From contig JAICLV010000156.1 in NCBI GenBank assembly GCA_025925185.1, positions 1 through 5,492 on the forward strand: a DNA stretch of 5,492 nucleotides, written 5' to 3'. The notes below the pieces were generated by a model. The model was not told where the DNA came from. It did no database searches and was given only the letters and a program-made list of their open reading frames with translations. The position numbers and the translations under genes are program-made. Each line of letters begins with the position of its first letter. Positions within the stretch are counted from its first letter, which is position 1. This DNA is from Acidothermaceae bacterium. Its GTDB lineage: Bacteria > Actinomycetota > Actinomycetes > Acidothermales > Acidothermaceae. Positions 1 through 4,850 of this stretch are shown one piece after another.

Positions 1-495
1 CGCGCGGCCCTGCAGGTCACCAAGCGCCGTCACCGAGATGACCAGCAATTCGCTGCGGACGACGTCACCCCCAACGACGCCGGCGCTGACAATCGCGCAC
101 TCGTCGGCCAGCCCGTCGGCGAACCGCTCCGCCCAAAATGCCGGCAGGTCGGGCGGTGTCGCGAGCCCGATCAGCAAAGCGGTCGGGACGGCGCCCATGG
201 CCGCGACATCAGCCAGATTTTGCGCGGCGGCCTTGCGCCCGACGTCGTACGGGGTCGACCAATCGCGGCGGAAATGCTGCCCTTCGACAAGCAGGTCGGT
301 CGTCGCGACAACGCGCCCGTCGTCCGCCGACACAACGGCGGCGTCGTCGCCCGGGCCGACTAGCGTCGCCGCGCCAACGGGCAGCCGCGCGGTCACCCGA
401 GCGATGAGGCCGAATTCGCCAAGCTCGCCGACACTGATCTCGTTCTCACCTCCGCCGCTGGACTTGCTACCGTGTCTCCCGACATTGTTGGACAT
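1..495 (-). CDS. thiL: Thiamine-monophosphate kinase ThiL, N-terminal part (cut by window edge)
   Basis: ThiL phosphorylates thiamine monophosphate with ATP to give thiamine diphosphate, the last step of cofactor synthesis, in the cytoplasm. The reading frame runs from an ATG at 495 off the left edge, giving 165 residues, about half of the usual ~320. Visible family motifs are ELGEFGLI (about 24-31), PGDDAAV (48-54), TTDLLVEGQHFRRDW (65-79), KAAAQNLADVAAMGA (88-102) and GGDVVRS (142-148). The acidic residues in PGDD, TTD and GGD are the ones this AIR-synthase-like fold uses for magnesium and nucleotide binding. The protein opens with about 20 Gly/Ser/Asn-rich residues before the conserved start, a common variable extension. 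No convincing ribosome binding site precedes the ATG, so the exact start is less certain than the identity. It is divergent from the small RAM-domain gene. The C-terminal half lies outside the window. Confidence 0.95.
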   Translation of the reverse strand, partial: MSNNVGRHGSKSSGGGENEISVGELGEFGLIARVTARLPVGAATLVGPGDDAAVVSADDGRVVATTDLLVEGQHFRRDWSTPYDVGRKAAAQNLADVAAMGAVPTALLIGLATPPDLPAFWAERFADGLADECAIVSAGVVGGDVVRSELLVISVTALGDLQGRA

Positions 496-542
496 CCAAG
501 TATCTTGCTCTGCTCATGTCGCCACCTCGGGAGGAACGCGCG
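496..542. promoter_or_regulatory. Divergent intergenic region between thiL and the RAM-domain gene
   Basis: This 47-bp gap must hold the signals for two divergent genes unless their promoters lie inside coding sequence. Position 501-506 (TATCTT) is a weak -10-like hexamer for the plus gene. The overlapping 499-504, read on minus as GATACT, is -10-like for thiL but sits only 3 nt from its ATG. No convincing -35 hexamer accompanies either. The only firm element is the Shine-Dalgarno sequence GGGAGGA at 529-535, 7 nt before the ATG at 543. The promoter assignments are inference; the SD is directly visible. Confidence 0.4.
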
Positions 543-776
543 ATGGTACAGGCCTACATCCTGATCCAGACCGAGGTTGGCAAGGCGGCCGCGGTGGCCC
601 GCGAGATCTCCGGCATCAAAGGCGTCACCATCGCCGAGGACGTCACCGGCCCCTACGACGTCATCGTGCGCGCCGAGGCGCGCAACATCGACGAGATGGG
701 CCGGATGGTCGTGGCCAAGGTGCAAAGCGTCGAGGGCATCACCCGCACGCTGACCTGCCCCGTCGTGCACCTGTAG
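543..776 (+). CDS. Stand-alone Lrp/AsnC ligand-binding (RAM) domain protein
   Basis: The product is 77 residues and corresponds to just the C-terminal alpha/beta ligand-binding domain of Lrp/AsnC regulators, with no helix-turn-helix. Visible features are the opening strand VQAYILIQTEVG, the helix and strand around ISGIKGVTIAEDVTG, the characteristic GPYDVIV (about 36-42), and a closing segment VEGITRTLTCPVVHL. In full-length family members this domain binds amino acids and drives dimer or octamer assembly. A DNA-free version could act as a small-molecule sensor or modulate full-length Lrp proteins by co-assembly, but its role is not known from this sequence. I chose the ATG at 543 because GGGAGGA (529-535) sits 7 nt upstream. 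An earlier in-frame ATG at 516 would add nine residues (MSPPREERA) that encode the SD itself. The gene is divergent from thiL and converges on the next gene, 22 bp away. Confidence 0.9.
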   Translation: MVQAYILIQTEVGKAAAVAREISGIKGVTIAEDVTGPYDVIVRAEARNIDEMGRMVVAKVQSVEGITRTLTCPVVHL

Positions 777-777
777 T

Positions 778-791
778 CGCCGTCACCGGCG
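778..791. terminator. Short hairpin between convergent genes
   Basis: CGCCG and CGGCG form a perfect 5-bp inverted repeat around a TCAC loop, 1 nt after the stop codon of the RAM-domain gene and 7 nt short of the end of the opposite gene. It could serve as a modest bidirectional terminator. There is no T tract on either side, and so short a GC-rich palindrome can occur by chance here, so the call is weak. Confidence 0.3.
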
Positions 792-798
792 CGAGGCG

Positions 799-1590
799 CT
801 ACGTCAAGCCGGCGTAGGTCTTGGCCTCCGCCAGCGCGTCAGCGGTCGACTGGGCGTCGATGCCGAGCCCCTCCCCCATGAGCAACGAGTGGCTGCTCCA
901 CCAGAAGCACACCGACACGTCGTGGCCGGCGCTGCTCGCCCACACGCACTCGAAGTCGCTGCCGCCGGAGCTGATGGTGCCTGTCGAGTAGTTCGCGCCC
1001 GCGCCGGCCGCGGCCGAGGCCACCTGGTCCTCGACGTCCGACATGCTGGTGTCGGAGCCGCGGATGTGGCCGGCGAGGACGAAGAACGCGCCGCTGTTGA
1101 CGTCGCCGTACAGGCGGCTGGTGATGTCCTGGATGTACGCGCGCTTCGCCAGGTCCTTCTGCATGTCCTTGACATCCGACTTCTCGGACGAGGTCAACGA
1201 GGTGATTTCGGCCAGCCCGCCGACGGTCGAGGGTAGCGAGATCGGGTGCGAGCGGTTGAGGAAGAAGAACGAGCCGCCGGCGACTGCGGCGGCTAGCACC
1301 AGGCCGGCGATGACCCGTGGCGTGTTCCTCGACTGCTTCGTGGGCGGCTGCTGCCAGGCCTGCGCGGGGAAGGCGGCTGGATAGGCCGGCGGCGCGTATC
1401 GCGGTGGCGATGCGTATCCGGCGGGCGGCGCCTGCGTCGCCGTGGCCGTGTTGACCGGCATCCCGAAACGGTCGACCGGCGCTCGAACGCCAGAGTGCGC
1501 GCCAGTTTGCGACCCGGCTTCGCCGGCGGGCGTCGTCGGCGCGCTGGGCCGCCCACCGTCGGTCCCGAAGAAGTCGTACCCGTTAGACAT
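799..1590 (-). CDS. Uncharacterised single-pass membrane protein with Pro-rich cytoplasmic N-terminus
   Basis: I do not recognise this 263-residue protein. About 90 N-terminal residues are rich in Pro, Ala, Gly and Tyr (for example PPAGYASPPRYAPPAYPAAF at 55-74), probably disordered and cytoplasmic. One hydrophobic segment follows at about 93-111 (VIAGLVLAAAVAGGSFFFL), preceded by basic residues (KQSR, PR), consistent with an N-in anchor. The remaining ~150 residues would be outside the membrane. They begin with LPSTVGGLAEIT and contain a polar helix (SSEKSDVKDMQKDLAKR) and a compact C-terminal region with only two cysteines, C215 and C228, in FECVW and VSVCFWW, which could form a disulfide. 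The ATG at 1590 is supported by GGAAGGA at 1599-1605 on the minus strand. Many actinobacteria carry a DUF3515 lipoprotein-like gene between ddl and thiL; this protein does not look like that family. It lies downstream of ddl on the same strand after 137 bp and may have its own promoter. Confidence 0.85.
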   Translation of the reverse strand: MSNGYDFFGTDGGRPSAPTTPAGEAGSQTGAHSGVRAPVDRFGMPVNTATATQAPPAGYASPPRYAPPAYPAAFPAQAWQQPPTKQSRNTPRVIAGLVLAAAVAGGSFFFLNRSHPISLPSTVGGLAEITSLTSSEKSDVKDMQKDLAKRAYIQDITSRLYGDVNSGAFFVLAGHIRGSDTSMSDVEDQVASAAAGAGANYSTGTISSGGSDFECVWASSAGHDVSVCFWWSSHSLLMGEGLGIDAQSTADALAEAKTYAGLT

Positions 1591-1618
1591 CGCCCGGTCC
1601 TTCCGCGCACGTCCTATT

Positions 1619-1649
1619 CGCCGAAATTCGCGTTGGCGATCTTTCGGCG
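1619..1649. repeat. 8-bp inverted repeat with inner stem upstream of the membrane-protein gene
   Basis: CGCCGAAA (1619-1626) and TTTCGGCG (1642-1649) are perfect inverted arms. Inside the 15-nt loop, CGC (1629-1631) and GCG (1636-1638) can pair around GTTG, giving a longer interrupted stem. On the minus strand it lies 28 nt before the ATG at 1590, just upstream of the SD. It could be an operator for that gene, a leader hairpin, or a terminator for ddl. There is no T tract, so I cannot choose among these. Confidence 0.5.
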
Positions 1650-1699
1650 GAATTGACGGCGCGCTTTACCGCTGTTCAGACGATGCGCGACGCTCCCGG

Positions 1700-1734
1700 G
1701 CGCGTCAGCGCCAATTTGCTGCGCGCGTCAGCGC
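1700..1734. repeat. Pair of 12-bp direct repeats across the 3' end of ddl
   Basis: GCGCGTCAGCGC occurs exactly at 1700-1711 and again at 1723-1734, 23 bp apart start to start. The second copy contains the ddl stop codon (1728-1730). Each copy is also a small dyad: GGCGC-GTCA-GCGCC at 1699-1712, and TGCGC-GCGTCA-GCGCA at 1720-1735. Two successive hairpins just at the end of ddl could contribute to 3' end formation of the plsC-gpsA-ddl transcript. The repeats are visible; the function is inferred. Confidence 0.5.
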
Positions 1735-2849
1735 AAGCCGGGCCGCCTGCGCAACGCCGTTTGCACCAACCGGTCGACCAAATCGGCGTAGGAAACACCG
1801 CTCGCCGCCCACACCCGGGGAAACACCGACGTTGGCGTGAACCCCGGCATCGTGTTGACCTCGTTGACGAGCACCTCGCCCTCGGGGGTCACGAAGAAGT
1901 CGACGCGCGCGAGGCCCTCGCACGACAGCGCCTCGAACGCCCACGCGGCGAGCCGCTGGATTTGGATGACGACGTCGGCGGGTAAATCGGCGGGCACGTC
2001 GATGCGCGTCGCGTCGTCCAGGTATTTCGCGTCGAAATCGTAGAACTCACGCTCACGCACCAGAATCTCGGCCGGCACGCTGACGTCGGGCTCGCCGCCG
2101 TCGAGCGACTCAAGCACGCCGACCTCGACTTCTCGGCCGTCGATCATCGCCTCGACGATGACTTTGGGGTCGGCGCGCCGCGCGAGCTCGATCGCGTCGT
2201 CCAACTCGCCGATCTCGTGCACCTTGCTGATGCCGATGCTCGAACCGCCGCGAGCCGGTTTCACGAAGACGGGAAAACCCAGGCTGGCCACGGATTCGCG
2301 CACCGCCGCGCGATCCCGCTCCCATTGCCGCGCCGTGACGACGACGTGCGGGATGTCGGGCAGCCCGCTGCCGGTGAGCACCAACTTCATGTACTGCTTG
2401 TCCATCGCGGCCGCAGAGGCGAAAACGCCGGCGCCGACGTACGGAACGCCTGCCATCTCGAGCAAGCCCTGGATCGTGCCGTCTTCGCCGTACGGGCCGT
2501 GCAGCAGCGGCAACACGACGTCGACGCCACGCAACAGTCGAGGGGCGGCGTCCGGCTCGTGCGTCACCAACGCCCGCCGCGTCGGATCTGAGGCGAGCGC
2601 GACGGCCTGCGCGGACGCGCTCACCTCGGGCAACTCGCCGCCGTGGATCGCGAGTTTCTCCGGCTCGTCGGGCGCGAGCACCCACCGCCCTTCGCGAGTG
2701 ATGCCGATCGGCACGACCTCGTACTTGTCGTGATCGAGGACGGCGAGCACGCTGCTCGCGGTGACGCAAGAGATCGCGTGCTCGGTGCTGCGGCCGCCGA
2801 AGACGACGGCGACGCGCGGCTTGCCGGTGGGGGTTTGGTCGAAGTCCAC
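1728..2849 (-). CDS. ddl: D-alanine--D-alanine ligase
   Basis: This 373-residue cytoplasmic ATP-grasp enzyme joins two D-alanines for the peptidoglycan precursor pentapeptide. Motifs in order are VFGGRSTEHAIS (16-27, with the catalytic-type Glu23), LHGPYGEDGTIQG (116-128), VPYVGAGVFASAAAMDK (135-151), the ATP-binding loop VFVKPARGGSSIGISKV (194-210), EVEVGVL (240-246), the omega-loop segment FYDFDAKYLDD (269-279), ARVDFF (314-319, Asp317) and NEVNTMPGFTPTS (329-341) for metal binding. The Tyr in AKYLDD (Y276) matches the residue associated with D-Ala rather than D-lactate specificity, so a vancomycin-resistance type D-Ala-D-Lac ligase is unlikely. Length fits the actinobacterial form. The start is a GTG at 2849 preceded by AGGG at 2857-2860 with a 7-nt spacer, a weak site. 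It follows gpsA by 36 nt on the same strand, so co-transcription with plsC and gpsA is likely. Identity is very secure. Confidence 0.97.
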   Translation of the reverse strand: MDFDQTPTGKPRVAVVFGGRSTEHAISCVTASSVLAVLDHDKYEVVPIGITREGRWVLAPDEPEKLAIHGGELPEVSASAQAVALASDPTRRALVTHEPDAAPRLLRGVDVVLPLLHGPYGEDGTIQGLLEMAGVPYVGAGVFASAAAMDKQYMKLVLTGSGLPDIPHVVVTARQWERDRAAVRESVASLGFPVFVKPARGGSSIGISKVHEIGELDDAIELARRADPKVIVEAMIDGREVEVGVLESLDGGEPDVSVPAEILVREREFYDFDAKYLDDATRIDVPADLPADVVIQIQRLAAWAFEALSCEGLARVDFFVTPEGEVLVNEVNTMPGFTPTSVFPRVWAASGVSYADLVDRLVQTALRRRPGLR

Positions 2850-2867
2850 GGCGAGACCCTACCCCTG

Positions 2868-2881
2868 GGGCGCGTGCGCCC
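2868..2881. repeat. GC-rich inverted repeat in the gpsA-ddl gap
   Basis: GGGCGC and GCGCCC flank a 2-nt centre; as RNA this would be a 5-bp stem with a 4-nt loop. It occupies the middle of the 36-nt gap between the gpsA stop and the ddl start, upstream of the ddl ribosome binding site. It may tune the relative expression of the two genes or be coincidental in GC-rich DNA. Confidence 0.3.
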
Positions 2882-2885
2882 TCCG

Positions 2886-3893
2886 CTACTGACCGTGCCG
2901 CTCGGGTTTCGCGGCGCGGGTCATCAGCCGCGTCACGCCGTCGGCTGGCCGCAGGTTCTCGTAGAGCACCGCCACGACGACCTCGGTGATCGGAACATCG
3001 ATGTCGTGCTTGCGCGCCAACTCCAAAATCGACTTGGACGACGAGACACCCTCGGCGGTGGTGGTCGTCGCGCTCAACGCCTCCGCGACGCTCATGCCAG
3101 AACCCAGCCGCTCGCCGACGCTGTGATTGCGCGACAGCGGGCTCGCGCAGGTGGCGACGAGATCGCCGAGGCCGGCGAGGCCGGCGAAGGTCATGGGATC
3201 CGCGCCCAACGCAACACCGAGGCGCGCGGTCTCGGCAAGGCCTCGCGTGACGAGCGACGCCTTCGCGTTGTCGCCGAGCTTCATGCCGTCGGCGATGCCG
3301 ACCGCGACCGCTATGACGTTCTTCAACGCGCCGCTGAGCTCGCAACCGACGACGTCGGTGTTGGTGTAGGGCCGGAAGTACGCGGTCTGCGAGGCGGCCT
3401 GCAGCAGTGTCGCCTGCTCGGGCGACGAGCATGCGACGACGGCGGCGCTGGGACGGCGCTCGGCGATCTCACGAGCCAGGTTGGGGCCGGTGACGACCGC
3501 GACGCGATCGGCGGGGACGTCGGCGACTTCGCGGATCACCTCCGTCATTCGCTTCGTGGTGCCGAGCTCGACGCCCTTGATGAGGCTCACCAGCAGCGAG
3601 TCGCGCGGTAGCAGCGACGCCCAGCGCGCGAGGTTTTCGCGCAGTGTCTGCGCGGTGACGGCCAACACCACGAAGTGGGCGCCCTCGACGGCGGCTCCCG
3701 GGTCGGTGGTGGCGCGAACGCGTTTGGGAAGCGTGATTCCAGGTTGGTACCAAGGATTCTCGTGTGTCTTGTTGACCGCGTCGACGATGTCGGCGCGACG
3801 GGCGCACAAGGTCACGTCGGTGCCCGCGTCGGCGAGCACCATCGCGAACGCGGTGCCCCAGGAGCCGGCCCCGAAGACGGCCGCCTTAGTCAC
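2886..3893 (-). CDS. gpsA: Glycerol-3-phosphate dehydrogenase [NAD(P)+]
   Basis: GpsA reduces dihydroxyacetone phosphate to sn-glycerol-3-phosphate, the backbone for phospholipid synthesis, in the cytoplasm. The 335-residue protein has the full family length. It opens with a Rossmann dinucleotide-binding motif GAGSWGTA (8-15). Other motifs are SLIKGVE (103-109, Lys106), VTGPNLAREIA (134-144), ELSGALKNVIAVAVGIADG (185-203, with the catalytic-type Lys191), GDNAKASLVTRGLAE (207-221), GLAGLGDLVATCASPLSRN (238-256) and TAEGVSSSKS (279-288). The sequence VLAVTAQTLRENL (77-89) replaces the more usual Pro-Ser-Gln turn with Thr-Ala-Gln, a minor variation. The start is GTG at 3893, and its first four bases (GTGA) overlap the stop codon of plsC, indicating translational coupling. 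No strong ribosome binding site is visible inside plsC. In many actinobacteria cofC/fbiD or plsC precedes gpsA; here it is plsC. Confidence 0.97.
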   Translation of the reverse strand: MTKAAVFGAGSWGTAFAMVLADAGTDVTLCARRADIVDAVNKTHENPWYQPGITLPKRVRATTDPGAAVEGAHFVVLAVTAQTLRENLARWASLLPRDSLLVSLIKGVELGTTKRMTEVIREVADVPADRVAVVTGPNLAREIAERRPSAAVVACSSPEQATLLQAASQTAYFRPYTNTDVVGCELSGALKNVIAVAVGIADGMKLGDNAKASLVTRGLAETARLGVALGADPMTFAGLAGLGDLVATCASPLSRNHSVGERLGSGMSVAEALSATTTTAEGVSSSKSILELARKHDIDVPITEVVVAVLYENLRPADGVTRLMTRAAKPERHGQ

Positions 3894-4645
3894 GCCGCAC
3901 CCGTCGGCGCGGCATCGACCGCAGGCGCCGCCGAAGGGGCGTAGAAGCCAGCGGGCGGTGTCTCCTCGCGCAGCTGTCCAAGAAGGTCCTTCACCTCGGT
4001 CATCAAGGCGTCGGTGATCTCACGCAGCAGCTCGTTGGTGGGCTCGTTCTGTTGATTCGCCCTGGCTCGGTAGGGCGCCATGTCGAAGGGCTTGCCGGCG
4101 ATCGCTTGCACCTTCTTGCGCGGAAAAAGACTTGGCTTCTTCGACTTGTACGCCAGGATGCGATGCGCGCCCCAATGCGCGACCGGGATCACGGGGACGT
4201 CGCACGCGAGCGCAAGCCGCGCGACACCGGTCTTGCTCGCCATCGGCCACAGATTCGGATCTCGGGTGCAGGTGCCTTCGGGGTAGATGATGACCAACTC
4301 GCCCGCGGCGACCGCAGATTCGGCGTCACGCAAGGAGTTCGCCGCCTCACGGGTGCGGCGGTAGACGGGAATCTGCCCCCCTTTGCGCAACAGCCAGCCG
4401 ATGACCGGCGACTTGAACAGCTCCACCTTCGCGAGATAGCGCGGGATCCGGCGGGCACCGTCGTACATCGCCTGCGCGAACGTCAGCGGGTCGACGACCG
4501 TGACGTGGTTCGCGACGATGATCACACCGCCGGAACGAGGGATGTTCTCCATGCCAAGCCAGCGCGGCTTTGTGAACGCCCACAACCACGGCTTGACCAG
4601 GAACGCGAGAAAGCGGAACCACCCACGATGGCGACCGGGACGCAA
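3890..4645 (-). CDS. plsC: 1-acyl-sn-glycerol-3-phosphate acyltransferase family protein (PlsC-like)
   Basis: The 251-residue protein belongs to the PlsC/LPLAT family, which transfers an acyl chain to lysophosphatidic acid at the membrane. The catalytic HX4D motif is NHVTVVD (46-52; His47, Asp52). Further acyltransferase blocks are GGQIPVYRR (89-97), YPEGT (121-125) and VPVIPVAHWG (150-159). Weakly hydrophobic segments near the N-terminus (FRFLAFLVKPWLWAF, 11-24) may associate with the membrane. The C-terminus (about 229-251) is Ala/Pro-rich and probably disordered. The start is an unusual TTG at 4645, supported by a near-perfect AGGAGGT at 4652-4658 with a 6-nt spacer. An in-frame stop lies just upstream (4664-4666), and the next ATG (residue 32) would remove the N-terminal helix. 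The stop overlaps the gpsA start by 4 bp. The exact acyl acceptor cannot be read from sequence, so the plsC symbol is by family. Confidence 0.9.
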   Translation of the reverse strand: MRPGRHRGWFRFLAFLVKPWLWAFTKPRWLGMENIPRSGGVIIVANHVTVVDPLTFAQAMYDGARRIPRYLAKVELFKSPVIGWLLRKGGQIPVYRRTREAANSLRDAESAVAAGELVIIYPEGTCTRDPNLWPMASKTGVARLALACDVPVIPVAHWGAHRILAYKSKKPSLFPRKKVQAIAGKPFDMAPYRARANQQNEPTNELLREITDALMTEVKDLLGQLREETPPAGFYAPSAAPAVDAAPTGAA

Positions 4646-4651
4646 CGGTAA

Positions 4652-4658
4652 ACCTCCT
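4652..4658 (-). promoter_or_regulatory. Strong ribosome binding site that fixes the TTG start of plsC
   Basis: On the minus strand AGGAGGT is followed by 6 nt (TTACCG) and then TTG. It is the best Shine-Dalgarno match in the window. It decides the start, because no ATG or GTG lies in frame between the upstream stop at 4664-4666 and residue 32 close to this site. A consensus SD on a weak TTG codon is a common compensation. Confidence 0.85.
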
Positions 4659-4671
4659 GCGACTCATCGCG

Positions 4672-4684
4672 TGTTCATCGAACA
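4672..4684. promoter_or_regulatory. TGTTC-N3-GAACA dyad in the plsC leader
   Basis: TGTTC (4672-4676) and GAACA (4680-4684) form a perfect 5-bp dyad around ATC, 26 nt upstream of the plsC start. Its right arm shares bases with the first AACAACT heptamer (4681-4687). It is shaped like a small operator half-site pair. It is not the Gram-positive LexA box, whose half-sites are in the order GAAC-N4-GTTC. The function is unknown. Confidence 0.35.
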
Positions 4685-4719
4685 ACTGGACCGCTCAACA
4701 ACTAGCGCACTCAACAACT
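4681..4719. repeat. Three AACAACT heptamers at an exact 16-bp period
   Basis: AACAACT occurs at 4681-4687, 4697-4703 and 4713-4719, so starts are exactly 16 bp apart. The last two copies extend to CTCAACAACT. On the minus strand they read AGTTGTT, lying 36 to 74 nt upstream of the plsC start, where a promoter or activator/repressor site would be expected. The heptamers are AT-richer than the surrounding DNA. This could be an iterated binding site for a regulator of plsC-gpsA-ddl, a promoter region, or a chance array. No clear -35/-10 pair is distinguishable within it. Confidence 0.6.
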
Positions 4720-4786
4720 TCTAGTCTCGCGTGCGCGGCGGTCTCCTGTCGAACCGGGGCGGCGCCGTGGTGAAACTCCATGCACG

Positions 4787-4824
4787 CGGCGAGGCCGGGA
4801 TCCGCGTGGATCCCGGCCTCGCCG
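4787..4824 (-). terminator. Strong 17-bp hairpin, likely hup terminator
   Basis: Positions 4787-4803 and 4808-4824 are perfect inverted arms (CGGCGAGGCCGGGATCC on plus) around a 4-nt loop (GCGT). The hairpin starts 26 nt after the hup stop codon. No T tract follows on the minus strand, as is usual for the T-less hairpin terminators of actinobacteria. It separates hup from plsC. The 4720-4786 stretch next to it shows nothing I can name. Confidence 0.85.
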
Positions 4825-4850
4825 TTAGGTGCGTGGTGCGGTTCGCTGGC

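Noticed and set aside
38..817. Long plus-strand open frame of 259 codons across thiL and the RAM-domain gene
   Set aside because: It runs antisense to clear thiL motifs and then out of frame through the RAM gene. Its product is a low-complexity Ser/Thr/Pro then Arg-rich shadow of GC-rich coding DNA.
1728..2849. Possible D-Ala-D-Lac (vancomycin-resistance type) ligase
   Set aside because: The omega-loop AKYLDD Tyr of D-Ala-D-Ala ligases is present, and no vanH or vanX homologue is adjacent.
2110..3432. Minus-strand open frame of 440 codons spanning gpsA and ddl
   Set aside because: It is a second frame over both real genes, extremely Arg-rich, with no motif; typical of high-GC out-of-frame translation.
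2643..3611. Plus-strand open frame of 322 codons opposite gpsA/ddl
   Set aside because: Antisense to well-conserved enzymes, Arg/Gly/Asp-rich composition, and no ribosome binding site or domain.
4672..4684. LexA/SOS box
   Set aside because: The half-sites are in the reverse order and spacing (GTTC-N3-GAAC instead of GAAC-N4-GTTC).
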